Source: Bacteroides fragilis
Lineage (GTDB): Bacteria > Bacteroidota > Bacteroidia > Bacteroidales > Bacteroidaceae
DNA: 64,000 nucleotides
Reading direction: 5' to 3'
Assembly (NCBI RefSeq): GCF_019583405.1
Contig: NZ_SZUU01000004.1
Coordinates: 248,001-312,000 of the forward strand
Position numbers and translations under genes: made by a program
Notes under the pieces: model-generated
Told to the model about the DNA's origin: nothing
Seen by the model: only the letters and a program-made list of their open reading frames with translations
The model's database searches: none
In this document: in pieces, positions 9,280 to 18,221 of the stretch
Layout of the letters: every line of letters begins with the position of its first letter
Position numbering within the stretch: position 1 is the first letter of the stretch

Positions 9280-10851
9280 ATGAAGAAAAATTTATTGTAT
9301 CTCTTCGCACTGATTTGTTCAGTGAGCTTGTTCACTGCTTGTAGTGACGATGATGATAACAGTTGGCAAGAACTTCCTAAAGGTGAAATTAAGGCAGAAA
9401 ATGTAGATTTCCAGTTGAATGGAGCAAGTACCACGGGAACTGTAAACTTTGAAGCTACAAGTCTTCAGTCTGCAACAGTAGGTTTTAAAAATGTGATTGA
9501 TGGTTATAGTGATGTAACTGTTGATGTTGCAATGGAAAAACAAGCTGACGGCTCTTTCAAATTCAATGGGACGAAAGATATTATGACTAAACCTGTAACA
9601 AGAGAAACGGCTAAACCGACTCCATTGTTAAAGGTTACAGTTGATGGTACAATTACACCTGAAGGTAAGGTTGCCTTGAATGTTAGTGCAACAGGTGCCG
9701 GTCTTTATATCGGAACCTACAAAGGTGAAACTTTAGTTTTGACTTATGGAGAAACTGCACTGACAGGTAAAGAAGTAGTGTTTGATGCCACAGATGGTGA
9801 TAATGTAAGTATCCTTTTGAAGGACGTTATCCCAGGAGAAACAGAAACTACATTGACTGGCGTTCAAGTAGCAAATGGAGGATTCAGTGGAAGCACCAAA
9901 ACAAATAGTTCTACTATAGAATATACTGGTTATCGCAAAGATAAAGTGTTGACTTTGAACTTGAAAGTGACAATGAATGATCCTAAAGGATGGGCTAAGA
10001 CATATACTTTGGGAGAATACACTCTTGGTACCTTAGATGTAGATGGTACACCTATGCCTAACTCTGTATTAACAAGTTCTTTATATTCTAACTGGGAGGT
10101 TGAGGATGCATATTATTCTACTTTCTTCCCTGCGGTGCTCAGAACTATTGGTGGACTAATTTTGCCTCAAGTTTTGCAGTCTGTAACTCTTGAAGCTGAT
10201 GGTAATATTTCTGCAAAATATTCTTCAGGTTCTATAACTTTTGAACCAAGTTGGGCAATGGGATTAATTTTTGGTGGTGGAGCACCAGGAGTTGATGTTT
10301 TAAATAAATTAATTCCTACTGATGGATGGCAGCAGTCTCCTAAAAATTTAGCTTATTGGTTTCCTAAAGATGATAAACTGTATTTGAAATTAAATGTTCC
10401 TGCCATTATTTCTCAGGCAATGGGTAGTAATGCAGAATCGCTTGCTCCGATAATTTCTGAAATTTTAAATGGTGATGCTGCTACTGTTAAGAAACTAATA
10501 GGTACAATGTTGAAGGTTGATATGAGTTCTATTAGTGATGAGACATTTGAAATGTTGCTGAGTTGGGTGAATAATGGTGTACCTTTGAATGTAAAAACCA
10601 CAGATAAGGGGCATACTTATATTTATCTTGATAAAACAGCTTTTGACCCAATTATGGTTGATAAAGAAATGTCTGCTGACTCTTCTGAATTTGGTACTGG
10701 ATCAGATTTATTTAAGTTGTGGAAGATCATGATGGATGCGAAAATAATTCCAGAGGATGCAGCTGCGGCTATAATTCTTTTAATTGGATTACCACAGAAC
10801 TGGCCATCTACAACAGGTTTTGATCTGGGATTGGATTTATTAGCTAAATAA
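9280..10851 (+). CDS. DUF4925-like surface lipoprotein
   Basis: A 523-residue lipoprotein (LFTACSDDDDN: lipobox Cys about residue 21 followed by the acidic SDDDD stretch that serves as a lipoprotein surface-export signal in Bacteroides). The body is rich in beta strands with repeated sandwich-like segments (residues ~30-250), then a more helical C-terminal part. It resembles the DUF4925 lipoproteins of Bacteroides, for which no biochemical role is established. The next gene, a small calycin-like protein, lies 35 bases downstream and is likely cotranscribed. Codons are more AT-rich than in the preceding operon. Confidence 0.7.
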   Translation: MKKNLLYLFALICSVSLFTACSDDDDNSWQELPKGEIKAENVDFQLNGASTTGTVNFEATSLQSATVGFKNVIDGYSDVTVDVAMEKQADGSFKFNGTKDIMTKPVTRETAKPTPLLKVTVDGTITPEGKVALNVSATGAGLYIGTYKGETLVLTYGETALTGKEVVFDATDGDNVSILLKDVIPGETETTLTGVQVANGGFSGSTKTNSSTIEYTGYRKDKVLTLNLKVTMNDPKGWAKTYTLGEYTLGTLDVDGTPMPNSVLTSSLYSNWEVEDAYYSTFFPAVLRTIGGLILPQVLQSVTLEADGNISAKYSSGSITFEPSWAMGLIFGGGAPGVDVLNKLIPTDGWQQSPKNLAYWFPKDDKLYLKLNVPAIISQAMGSNAESLAPIISEILNGDAATVKKLIGTMLKVDMSSISDETFEMLLSWVNNGVPLNVKTTDKGHTYIYLDKTAFDPIMVDKEMSADSSEFGTGSDLFKLWKIMMDAKIIPEDAAAAIILLIGLPQNWPSTTGFDLGLDLLAK

Positions 10852-10886
10852 ATTGTTTGTAGTATATAATGTTAAAACAATAAATA

Positions 10887-11282
10887 ATGAAAAAGATATT
10901 TACCTTATTAATGTTACTTTGTACGATAAGTGTGTTTGCAGCAAATGCTGCTGGTACTTATACTGGTAGATTGACGATTTCGGTTGATGGTGGTACCCCA
11001 ACTGTGAAGGATGGTCAGAATGTAATTGTGACAGAAAGTGATATTGTGACATTAACAATTCCTGATTTTTCTTATTCTGGTTATCCTAAAGCGGATGTTG
11101 TTATTACGGCCTCAAAAGATGCTACTGGAAATTTGACTTTGAAAACAATTAAATATGGCTTTTTGAGATTATCTGCGAAATTCGATGATGGTTCAAAGGT
11201 TAGTGATAGTAACTGTAATATCTCTTTGGCTATTTCAGCTGTTCTTCAAAAAATAGAGGTTACTTTTGTTGGAACTAAATAA
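10887..11282 (+). CDS. Small exported calycin-like (beta-barrel) protein
   Basis: A 131-residue protein with a clear signal peptide (MKKIFTLLMLLCTISVFAANA). The mature part starts AAGTYTGRLTISVDG and is all-beta with regular alternation, matching the 'calycin-like domain' proteins of Bacteroides, relatives of lipocalins that could bind a small hydrophobic ligand. The GxYxG start resembles lipocalin/avidin strand A. There is no lipobox, so it is probably periplasmic or secreted. The ligand is unknown. It is followed by a strong terminator that has been split by an IS. Confidence 0.65.
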   Translation: MKKIFTLLMLLCTISVFAANAAGTYTGRLTISVDGGTPTVKDGQNVIVTESDIVTLTIPDFSYSGYPKADVVITASKDATGNLTLKTIKYGFLRLSAKFDDGSKVSDSNCNISLAISAVLQKIEVTFVGTK

Positions 11283-11358
11283 ATTGTATAGATAAAAGGA
11301 GGATGGTTTAACCGAGGGCACTGAAAAAGTCCTCCTGTCTCCCTTCTATAAAAAATGG

Positions 11359-11399
11359 CGGTATAAATCCAAGAAAATCTGGATTTATACCGTTTTTTT
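11359..11399 (+). terminator. Terminator upstream of the IS transposase
   Basis: A perfect 12-bp stem CGGTATAAATCC / GGATTTATACCG with a 10-base loop followed by seven T. It lies inside the IS before the transposase start and would insulate the transposase from readthrough; such impinging-transcription blocks are common in IS elements. Confidence 0.75.
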
Positions 11400-11429
11400 G
11401 TATCTTCGAGTCACCAAAAGAATACCGCC

Positions 11430-12447
11430 ATGTTAGCACCCCAAGAACGTTTGGCTTTTAGTGATTATTCAAGTCTTTATGATTTGATCATCCCTCAGGA
11501 TAACCTGCTTCGACGTATCAACTCGCTGATAGACTTTTCCTTTGTTTATAATGAGCTCGTTTCCTGACGACGTTCTGGAACATGAACTGACTTATATGCA
11601 AACACTGATTGATACATTAAAAGAACAGGAAACCTTCGTCTGCATTCCCCAAATAAAGGAAAAACTGAACCTCTTAAAAGAGACATTGGATGATATCATC
11701 GACCATTACACTGTTTCTGAAGATGAGGATGCACGTATCGGGCACAAATCGGAAGAAAGTTCTTTCTTTGGGTATAAGACGCATATCGGAATGACCGAGG
11801 AGCGTATCATAACAGCGGCTGTCATAACTTCGGGTGAAAAGGGAGACGGTCCCCAGCTGCCCGCGTTGATTGAACAAAGCCGGAAGAATGGTATCGATGT
11901 ACAAACAGTGATTGGTGATTCAGCTTATTCGGGAAAGGATAATCTGGAGAAAGCTCGTGATGAACACTTTGAGTTGGTAGCTAAATTGAATCCCAGTATC
12001 AGCCAAGGTTTCAGAAAGGAGGAAGGCAAGTTTGATTACAATAAGGATGCCGGCATGTTTGTTTGCCCTGCCGGCCATATAGCTATACGTAGGGCAAAAC
12101 AAGGGAGAAAGAATGGAGCATGGAATCAGGCGTATACTTATTATTTTGATGTGCATAAGTGTCAATGCTGCTCAAAACGGGAGGGATGTTATAAGCCGGG
12201 AGCTAAATCTAAAACCTATTCTGTACCCATAAAAACCGATGAGCAGCAACAACAGATAGAGTTTCAACAAACCGAACGGTTCAAAGAGAAGGCTGCCGAG
12301 CGTTATAAGATTGAAGCTAAAAATGCGGAACTGAAACAGGTATATGGATATGACAGGGCGCAGTCCTACGGACTGTCATGTATGAAAATGCAAGGAGCAA
12401 TGGCTATTTTTGCAGCAAATCTCAAGAGAATACTCAAACTCAGTTAA
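11430..12447 (+). pseudogene. IS1182-type transposase, internally deleted and frameshifted
   Basis: An N-terminal fragment (11430-11567, starting MLAPQERLAFSDYSSL and ending ...FSFVYNELVS) is followed in the next frame by the C-terminal two thirds (from about 11560, PDDVLEHELTY, to 12447). The segment normally between YNEL and DDVLEHEL, about 150 residues including the first catalytic Asp region, is missing. The remaining DDE-type part shows EDARIGHKSEESSFFGYKTHI, the second Asp in VIGDSAYSGKDN, and the Cys-rich CQCCSKREGC block plus YKIEAKNAELKQVYGYDRA with the catalytic Glu. Restoring ~450 bases would give ~1.77 kb, normal for the family. The copy is inactive. Confidence 0.88.
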
Positions 12448-12801
12448 AGTAAGTGTAATCCATGCCCGTGGAAGACAAACACGGCTTGTATAAAGCAAAT
12501 TGTGGAGTTATTACCCTTAATATAAGAAAAAGTTGTATGTGAATGAAATGCATCATTCGACATGCAACTTTTTCCAAGAATTTCTAAAAAAAGGATTGGA
12601 TGCTAAAAAAGATCACTTTTTCAGTGCCCTCGTTTAACCATCCTCCTTTTTTATTATGTAGTATTAATGCTTAGGACTTTTTTGTTAATTGTTTGGGTTG
12701 TTGGAATTCAGTGGAATCTATTGTTATGCTTCTTTTTTAAAGTGATATTATCTGTATGTTGTTAGTTTGTCTTCAAAGAAGTGTATTAGAATATTATTGT
12801 A

Positions 12802-12844
12802 TAAAAAACTCGTATAAAGTCCAAGGTATTAGGATTTATACGAG
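12802..12844 (-). terminator. Terminator of the minus-strand lipoprotein/barrel pair
   Basis: Read on the minus strand, CTCGTATAAATCC (12832-12844) pairs with GGACTTTATACGAG (12809-12822), with one mismatch, and is followed by TTTTTT. It lies 30 bases beyond the stop of the beta-barrel gene. Bases 12652-12801 hold nothing else I can recognise. Confidence 0.7.
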
Positions 12845-12873
12845 CTTACTAAAATGAAATATGTCTTTTTTAA

Positions 12874-13656
12874 TTAAAATGCATATCCAAATCCTACATT
12901 TAGATATATGGGATACATATTGAATGTAATTGTTTTGAAGTCTTTTTTAAAGATATCATTTAATCCCCAGACTAAATCTGCGTATACATTTAGATGTTTG
13001 AATGCTTTCCATTCGGCACCAGCTTGAAATCCCCATTGAAAATTGCTTAGGTCCTTAGAGAAGTCATAAGGAGCAATTTTATCTCCTTCGAATTCTGCTT
13101 TTTCTCCAGTGGGGGTGTCTTTGCGTAGATATCCATCATGCACATGTCCATTGAAGTCACCACTGGTCATAAATGAAACATAAGGACCGGCATTAATTCT
13201 AACACGTTGGCTAAGTTTATAAGCGGCTGTTACTGGAATTGAGAAATAAGAACCTCTATATTTAGTTTTTACTTTTCCTGTCCAGTAGCCTGCTAAAAGT
13301 TCGCCGCCATCCCCTATAATTTCCATACTGTAATTCTTTACACGTGCTTTGGCTTCCATACCTTTAGTTTCAAGACGTAATCCTAAAGTCATTCCCCATT
13401 TAGAGTCTTTACCAAACCATTTGGTTGTATTGCCTTCTATAGCTAAGCATATAGTAGGGCTATACCCTGTGAGTGCACGTATTTCTGCAGGTAATGGGAG
13501 TGGTGAAGCACCTCCAACGTTGAAACCTGCTTTTATTTCATATTCAAGCCCATGTAGTGCAGACCAAATAATACCATGATTCCGTTCTTCTTGGGCTTTT
13601 AAAGTGTTGATTGTGCCGATAAAAGCGAGCAGGCCTATAAGTATATACTTTTTCAT
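12874..13656 (-). CDS. Outer-membrane beta-barrel protein (porin-like)
   Basis: A 260-residue protein with a signal peptide (MKKYILIGLLAFIGTINTLKAQ). The mature chain is a series of amphipathic strands (GFNVGGASPLPLPAEI, WGMTLGLRLETKGME, SYFSIPVTAAYKLS, VRINAGPYVSFMTSGDF) ending in VGFGYAF with a C-terminal Phe, the pattern of OmpW/PorT-type barrels in Bacteroidetes. It follows the PCMD lipoprotein by 10 bases on the same strand and is cotranscribed with it. The function of such barrels is usually unknown; here it might anchor or assist the lipoprotein partner. Confidence 0.78.
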   Translation of the reverse strand: MKKYILIGLLAFIGTINTLKAQEERNHGIIWSALHGLEYEIKAGFNVGGASPLPLPAEIRALTGYSPTICLAIEGNTTKWFGKDSKWGMTLGLRLETKGMEAKARVKNYSMEIIGDGGELLAGYWTGKVKTKYRGSYFSIPVTAAYKLSQRVRINAGPYVSFMTSGDFNGHVHDGYLRKDTPTGEKAEFEGDKIAPYDFSKDLSNFQWGFQAGAEWKAFKHLNVYADLVWGLNDIFKKDFKTITFNMYPIYLNVGFGYAF

Positions 13657-13666
13657 TTTTTCATTT

Positions 13667-14761
13667 TTACTTGTTAGTGAAATTTAATAGAACCTCATCA
13701 ATGTAAAGTGTACTTCCTGGAGCACCTTCGAAATGATCTCCGCGTATACTTGAAGAAAATACGATAGCTAAATTATATTTTCCAGCTTTGAGTTTCTCCA
13801 TATCTATTGATTTACCAGTACGATATTCAAATGGTAGGTCAAACTTAATCCATTCATCAGTTTCTTTTGCATCTTTAATCCGAGCTACTGATACGATATA
13901 AGTATTATCTTCTGCCAATACGTTAGTTCCGTCAAGTGTAGACAATTTTTCATCTGTTTCATAAAATACGGCATAAATATCACAGATATCTTTTTTGTTA
14001 TCTACAGGTTTACCATCTATTTGGAATGACTTTCCTGCCTTATATTTATAATATCCGGTAATTGAAGTTGGAATATTTGAAAAAGGGGTTCCGAATTTGG
14101 TTGAACGGAGAATATCGGTAGGCTTTACTTCAAAACTACCTAAGAATAGATTACCCGCTGCAATTGGCATTCCAAGCAACGAGCCCCAATAACCTGTTTC
14201 GCAAGTTGTTAGTTTTAAGCATTTCCCTTCGACGCCATTGTTTGCTTGACTTGTTGGATATTCTTCTGCTTTTGCTTTTACACCGGTAAAAGCAAAGCCG
14301 GCATTGCCACTTGCCCAAGTCATGGTTTCTTTCCCTTGTGCATCTGTTTCGTAGAAAATATGGTATTTTCCCTCTGAGTCGAACTTAATATTCTCAAAGT
14401 GATACATTGTGTTAGTAATACCTGAGAAAGTTACTCCTACTTCATATTTTTTCTTCCATTTTCCATCTTCAGAAGTTACTTCATAATATTGAGGTGTGGT
14501 AAAATCAAGTATAGTTCCACTATTAGGGACAATAGAAGCTCCCGGAGTCAAAGTAAACTTAGGTGCTAATGCGGTTATATCTGTTCCTGTTTTTACAATT
14601 AATGTAACTTTCTTGTTTTCGATGATGGGATCACGATTGAGAACATCACCCGGTACAGTGCATGCAATGATGTCTGCTTCTGCATTAGGTGCTTCGTCTT
14701 GTATGCAAGAAACCATTATAAAGCCCAGAAAGAAACAGGCTATCAGATTCTTTAATTTCAT
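13667..14761 (-). CDS. PCMD-domain (putative carbohydrate metabolism) lipoprotein
   Basis: A 364-residue lipoprotein (lipobox FIMVSC, Cys 19). Residues ~30-110 form an Ig-like/cadherin-like stretch (VTLIVKTGTDITALAPKF; KWKKKYEVGV) that is common before PCMD domains. Residues ~115-364 match the jelly-roll PCMD (BACON-adjacent) type with the final GSTLYIDEVLLNF strand typical of carbohydrate-binding beta-sandwiches. The family is thought to bind or act on carbohydrates, but direct evidence is thin. First gene of a two-gene minus-strand operon with the barrel protein. Confidence 0.75.
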   Translation of the reverse strand: MKLKNLIACFFLGFIMVSCIQDEAPNAEADIIACTVPGDVLNRDPIIENKKVTLIVKTGTDITALAPKFTLTPGASIVPNSGTILDFTTPQYYEVTSEDGKWKKKYEVGVTFSGITNTMYHFENIKFDSEGKYHIFYETDAQGKETMTWASGNAGFAFTGVKAKAEEYPTSQANNGVEGKCLKLTTCETGYWGSLLGMPIAAGNLFLGSFEVKPTDILRSTKFGTPFSNIPTSITGYYKYKAGKSFQIDGKPVDNKKDICDIYAVFYETDEKLSTLDGTNVLAEDNTYIVSVARIKDAKETDEWIKFDLPFEYRTGKSIDMEKLKAGKYNLAIVFSSSIRGDHFEGAPGSTLYIDEVLLNFTNK

Positions 14762-14822
14762 TCGATTCTGTTTTTGATTAATAATCCTTTTTAGTTTAGT
14801 TGATTTTTTGTAAACTTGGCTG

Positions 14823-14830
14823 CAAAGTTA
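14823..14830 (-). promoter_or_regulatory. -7 box of the PCMD/barrel operon promoter
   Basis: On the minus strand the sequence reads TAACTTTG, an exact TAnnTTTG match, 62 bases before the PCMD start codon. The expected TTTG -33 box is not clear, so the assignment rests on the -7 box and position. Confidence 0.5.
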
Positions 14831-14911
14831 AGTTTCTTTTTTGAAAAGATACATTTGAACCCCTACAATACAACATTTTATAACGGTCATAATGTTCAGA
14901 ATGGTGCGTTT

Positions 14912-16039
14912 TTAGTCTAAAGTCCATGAATCTTTCCATTTGATAACAGGTTTTTCGCCTTCAAAATAAATTGGAAGCCAAATATAACGTCCGTCTATTG
15001 CATTTTGGGGTGTCCAACGGTCGCCCATGTATATAAATTGGTCTTTCTTACCCCGCACCGGAAGAATATAAGTACTTTGCGAATGGAAAGTCAAACTCGC
15101 ATCCTGACCTACGCAGGGATTCCCTAATTCTTTCCATTCTCCCCAAATGGAAGAAGCTATTGCAGACCGTGCCGCATTAGGATTCCATCCGGTGCATCCG
15201 GACATGATAAGGTAATAGTTACCATCCTTCTTAAACATGGCGGGAGCCTCCATAAATCGGTTGATAAAAATTCGGGTGTACTTTCCTGTATAGCCGGTAT
15301 AAGATGAATCAAGTTCGGCAATATGTAAGGTGCTGTTTTCTTCGGAAGAATAGATGTGATAGGCTTTGCCGTCATCATCGACAAACAGATTCATATCACG
15401 TGCCATCTGTCCCCGTTCCATATCGCGTCCCAATATATTGAGGCTGTCGGGATGTGCAGGAAGACTACCACCTGTGCATTGACGTTCTTCTACGATAGAA
15501 GGTCTGCGGGCGGTTTTATGGATCGGCAGTACGTTGACAGGCCATGAACCTGCATTGGGGCGGACGGCTTTTAAGAAGGTGTAAGGACCTGTCACCCGGT
15601 CACTCACGGCGATTCCGCTTAAAGCTCCCGAATATCCGGCTCCTTTGGGCTCGAGATGGAACCACATGACATATTTTTTAGTGTGAGGGTTGTATATGAC
15701 TTTGGGACGCTCAAGGATACATCCTTTAGAAATGATATGTTCGGGGTTATTTTCGATCACTGACAGTGCTATTCCACAATCATTCCAATGATATAGGTTA
15801 TCGGAAGAGTAGCAATGCACTCCTACATTGGCAACGTTGCCGGTTTCACCTTCTGTTTTGTGTTCGCCAAACCAATAGTAGGTTCCGTTATCGTACAAAA
15901 TACCTCCACCATGTGCGTTGATATGGACCTGATGATTGTCCGGCCATATTTTTCCGGGAGTGAAGGATTGCCCTTTGGCTGTTTGCGAGAAAAGAAAACA
16001 TAACAGAAAGAGGGCTTTTAGTGTAAATCCTTTATTCAT
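14912..16039 (-). CDS. Glycoside hydrolase family 43 protein (subfamily-24-like exo-beta-galactanase candidate)
   Basis: A 375-residue exported protein (signal peptide through AKGQS). A five-bladed propeller GH43 pattern is visible: INAHGGGILYDNGTYYWFGE at residues ~40-60, ILERPKVIYNPHTKKYVMWFHLE, RDMNLFVDDDGKAYHIYSSE, and FMEAPAMFKKDGNYYLIMSGCTGW with the general-acid Glu region. The AHGGGI block, lacking the usual N-terminal catalytic Asp, resembles galactan 1,3-beta-galactosidases of subfamily 24. Substrate is inference from this motif only. The gene is monocistronic, with its own promoter. Confidence 0.75.
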   Translation of the reverse strand: MNKGFTLKALFLLCFLFSQTAKGQSFTPGKIWPDNHQVHINAHGGGILYDNGTYYWFGEHKTEGETGNVANVGVHCYSSDNLYHWNDCGIALSVIENNPEHIISKGCILERPKVIYNPHTKKYVMWFHLEPKGAGYSGALSGIAVSDRVTGPYTFLKAVRPNAGSWPVNVLPIHKTARRPSIVEERQCTGGSLPAHPDSLNILGRDMERGQMARDMNLFVDDDGKAYHIYSSEENSTLHIAELDSSYTGYTGKYTRIFINRFMEAPAMFKKDGNYYLIMSGCTGWNPNAARSAIASSIWGEWKELGNPCVGQDASLTFHSQSTYILPVRGKKDQFIYMGDRWTPQNAIDGRYIWLPIYFEGEKPVIKWKDSWTLD

Positions 16040-16073
16040 TGCTCTTTTTTATTAAGTATTTGTAATTGAGAGA

Positions 16074-16081
16074 CAAAGATA
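16074..16081 (-). promoter_or_regulatory. -7 box of the GH43 gene
   Basis: Minus-strand TATCTTTG, an exact TAnnTTTG match, 35 bases before the GH43 start codon. The -33 region is weak. Confidence 0.5.
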
Positions 16082-16183
16082 CATGATAATTCTTAAATAA
16101 CCAGTAAACCGATTGTAAAACTCTTAACTTGTCCGGGTGGGATATTCTTTAGTTAAATGAATGGTTTATAAGAGGATATTTCC

Positions 16184-16191
16184 TACTTTTG
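16184..16191 (+). promoter_or_regulatory. -7 box of the UPF0597 gene
   Basis: TACTTTTG, an exact TAnnTTTG match, 24 bases before the start codon; together with the divergent GH43 promoter it fills the intergenic space. Confidence 0.5.
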
Positions 16192-16214
16192 TGCAAAATA
16201 TAAACCTTGAATAG

Positions 16215-17501
16215 ATGACTGAGTCAGAAAGAAAACAGATAATTGCTTTAGTGCAGCGGGAAGTGATTCCGGCTATCGGATGTACAGAGCCGATTGCAGT
16301 TGCGCTGTGTGTAGCAAAGGCTACAGAAACCTTAGGAGCTAAACCGGAAAAAATAAAAGTATTATTGAGTGCTAACATCCTGAAGAATGCGATGGGAGTG
16401 GGAATTCCCGGTACGGGGATGATTGGGTTGCCTATTGCAGTGGCTCTGGGAGCGTTGATCGGAAAGTCGGATTATCAACTTGAAGTGTTGAAAGACAGCT
16501 CTCCGGAAGCTGTGGAAGAAGGGAAGAAGTTGATTGATGAAAAGCGTATCTGTATTTCGCTGAAGGAAAACATTACGGAGAAACTTTACATAGAGGTGAT
16601 GTGTGAAGCCGGTGGAGAGCAGGCAACAGCTATTATTTCCGGGGGACATACTACATTTGTTTATGTAGCCAAAGGAGATGAAATACTATTAAATAAACAG
16701 CAGGTTTCCGGTGAAGAAGAGGAAGAAGAGGAACTGGAACTCACTCTGCGGAAAGTGTATGACTTTGCACTGACTGCTCCGCTGGATGAAATCCGTTTTA
16801 TTCTTGAAACGGCAAGGCTTAACAAGAAAGCTGCCGAACAGTCTTTTCAGGGAGATTATGGTCACGCATTGGGCAAGATGCTTCGCGGAACCTATGAACA
16901 TAAGATTATGGGCGACAGTGTGTTTTCACATATTCTTTCGTATACATCGGCTGCTTGTGATGCACGCATGGCAGGAGCGATGATTCCTGTTATGAGTAAC
17001 TCGGGTAGTGGTAATCAAGGTATTTCTGCTACATTGCCTGTAGTGGTTTATGCCGAAGAAAACGGAAAACCGGAAGAGGAACTGATCCGTGCTTTGATGA
17101 TGAGTCATTTGACTGTGATTTATATTAAGCAAAGTCTGGGACGTCTTTCTGCACTTTGCGGTTGTGTGGTAGCTGCTACCGGTTCCAGTTGTGGAATCAC
17201 CTGGTTGATGGGAGGCAGTTATGAGCAAGTGGCTTTTGCTGTTCAAAACATGATAGCCAACCTGACCGGAATGATATGTGACGGTGCGAAACCGAGCTGT
17301 GCCTTGAAGGTGACGACAGGAGTGTCAACAGCTGTGTTGTCCGCTGTAATGGCTATGGAGAATCGCTGCGTAACTTCGGTAGAAGGAATTATTGATGAAG
17401 ATGTTGATCAAAGTATCCGCAATTTGACGCGGATTGGATCTCAGGGGATGAATGAAACAGATAAGGTGGTGCTTGATATTATGACCCATAAAGGGTGCTA
17501 A
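16215..17501 (+). CDS. UPF0597/CyuA-type L-cysteine desulfidase-like enzyme
   Basis: A 428-residue cytoplasmic protein of the serine-dehydratase-alpha/UPF0597 family. Visible landmarks are IGCTEPIAVALCVAKA (Cys near residue 23, Fe-S ligand candidate), MGVGIPGTGMIGLPIAVALGAL, PVMSNSGSGNQGI (substrate loop), and the later Cys in KQSLGRLSALCGCVVA and GMICDGAKPSCALKV, consistent with a labile [4Fe-4S] cluster. Characterised relatives degrade L-cysteine to pyruvate, sulfide and ammonia or L-serine to pyruvate. The choice of substrate cannot be read from the sequence. Single gene with its own promoter. Confidence 0.85.
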   Translation: MTESERKQIIALVQREVIPAIGCTEPIAVALCVAKATETLGAKPEKIKVLLSANILKNAMGVGIPGTGMIGLPIAVALGALIGKSDYQLEVLKDSSPEAVEEGKKLIDEKRICISLKENITEKLYIEVMCEAGGEQATAIISGGHTTFVYVAKGDEILLNKQQVSGEEEEEEELELTLRKVYDFALTAPLDEIRFILETARLNKKAAEQSFQGDYGHALGKMLRGTYEHKIMGDSVFSHILSYTSAACDARMAGAMIPVMSNSGSGNQGISATLPVVVYAEENGKPEEELIRALMMSHLTVIYIKQSLGRLSALCGCVVAATGSSCGITWLMGGSYEQVAFAVQNMIANLTGMICDGAKPSCALKVTTGVSTAVLSAVMAMENRCVTSVEGIIDEDVDQSIRNLTRIGSQGMNETDKVVLDIMTHKGC

Positions 17502-17609
17502 TGTTAAACAATGTGTTAAAAACCAGAAGATAAGCAGTAAAAGGCTAATTCTTTCATTTTCTTGATATAAAGAACTTTGACGGAATGACGAACTATTAAT
17601 GCTGAATAT

Positions 17610-18128
17610 ATGAAAAATTACTTTGTATGGTTGCTTCTATTGCTTCCGCTTCTGGCAACCGGTTGTTATGGAGAAGAAGAGAAAGAGGACGGCCCGGGGG
17701 ATTATATCTGGGATTTCATAAACTATAATATTTATTTTTCGGTGAAGGATGCTGCCGGGGCTAACCTGTTGGACCCGCAGGTTTCATCAAATTTATTGGC
17801 TAATGAAATTACGGTGGAATACGAAGGTAAGACCTTTCCGCTGGAAAACTCTGTGGATACGCGGTTTAATATGCCCCGCTCTTTAGGATTAAGAAAAGAG
17901 CTACTGGGTAAAGAGAAAAAGCGTGTTCTTTCTTTTGGTGAGTTTTCTCCGGAACATCAATATAAGGGAGAGACTTTTACGATCCATTGGGGAGACGGGA
18001 CAAAAGACGTGGTGAAATTTGACTTATACATCACCTGGAAGAAACAGGATCCTACGATACATAAGAAACTTTATTTGAATGGTAAGGAATACAGTGAGGA
18101 CTCTTTTTTGATAGAGATCGTGAAATAG
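17610..18128 (+). CDS. Small lipoprotein of unknown function
   Basis: A 172-residue lipoprotein (lipobox LLATGC, Cys 19) followed by an acidic GEEEKEDGPGD stretch that fits Bacteroides surface-lipoprotein export signals. The remainder is beta-rich (YNIYFSVKDAAGANLLDP; FTIHWGDGTKDVVKFDLYITW) and could be a single immunoglobulin-like or transthyretin-like domain. I do not recognise the family. Separated from the enzyme upstream by 108 bases and followed by a strong terminator. Confidence 0.7.
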   Translation: MKNYFVWLLLLLPLLATGCYGEEEKEDGPGDYIWDFINYNIYFSVKDAAGANLLDPQVSSNLLANEITVEYEGKTFPLENSVDTRFNMPRSLGLRKELLGKEKKRVLSFGEFSPEHQYKGETFTIHWGDGTKDVVKFDLYITWKKQDPTIHKKLYLNGKEYSEDSFLIEIVK

Positions 18129-18154
18129 GTGTGCTATACACATTTTGATATAAT

Positions 18155-18200
18155 AAAACGGTGAACATACCATGCATGTGCAGTATGTTCACCGTTTTTT
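18155..18200. terminator. Bidirectional terminator between convergent genes
   Basis: AAACGGTGAACATAC pairs perfectly with GTATGTTCACCGTTT (right arm from 18183) around a 12-base loop; six T follow on the plus strand and an AT-rich tract on the minus strand. It serves the lipoprotein (plus) and slyD (minus) genes. Confidence 0.85.
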
Positions 18201-18221
18201 ATTTTATAGATAATCGCTCAA

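Larger units (their letters stand above)
11314..12631 (+). mobile_element. Defective IS1182-type insertion sequence (1318 bp) in a terminator loop
   Basis: The ends are 17-bp perfect inverted repeats (GAGGGCACTGAAAAAGT at 11314-11330 and its complement at 12615-12631). Both sides carry the 8-bp direct repeat GTTTAACC (11306-11313 and 12632-12639), so the target-site duplication is intact. The transposase inside is internally deleted and frameshifted, so this copy can move only if a relative supplies transposase. A second imperfect stem (12527-12540 with 12560-12573) lies near the right end. Confidence 0.88.
11294..12651 (+). terminator. Intrinsic terminator split by an IS in its loop
   Basis: The left arm GGAGGATGG (11298-11306, preceded by AAAA) and right arm CCATCCTCC (12638-12646, followed by TTTTTT) are perfectly complementary. 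Removing the IS and one copy of the 8-bp duplication restores GGAGGATGG-TTTAA-CCATCCTCC-TTTTTT, a textbook terminator for the calycin-like gene. The two arms are now about 1.3 kb apart. Confidence 0.85.
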
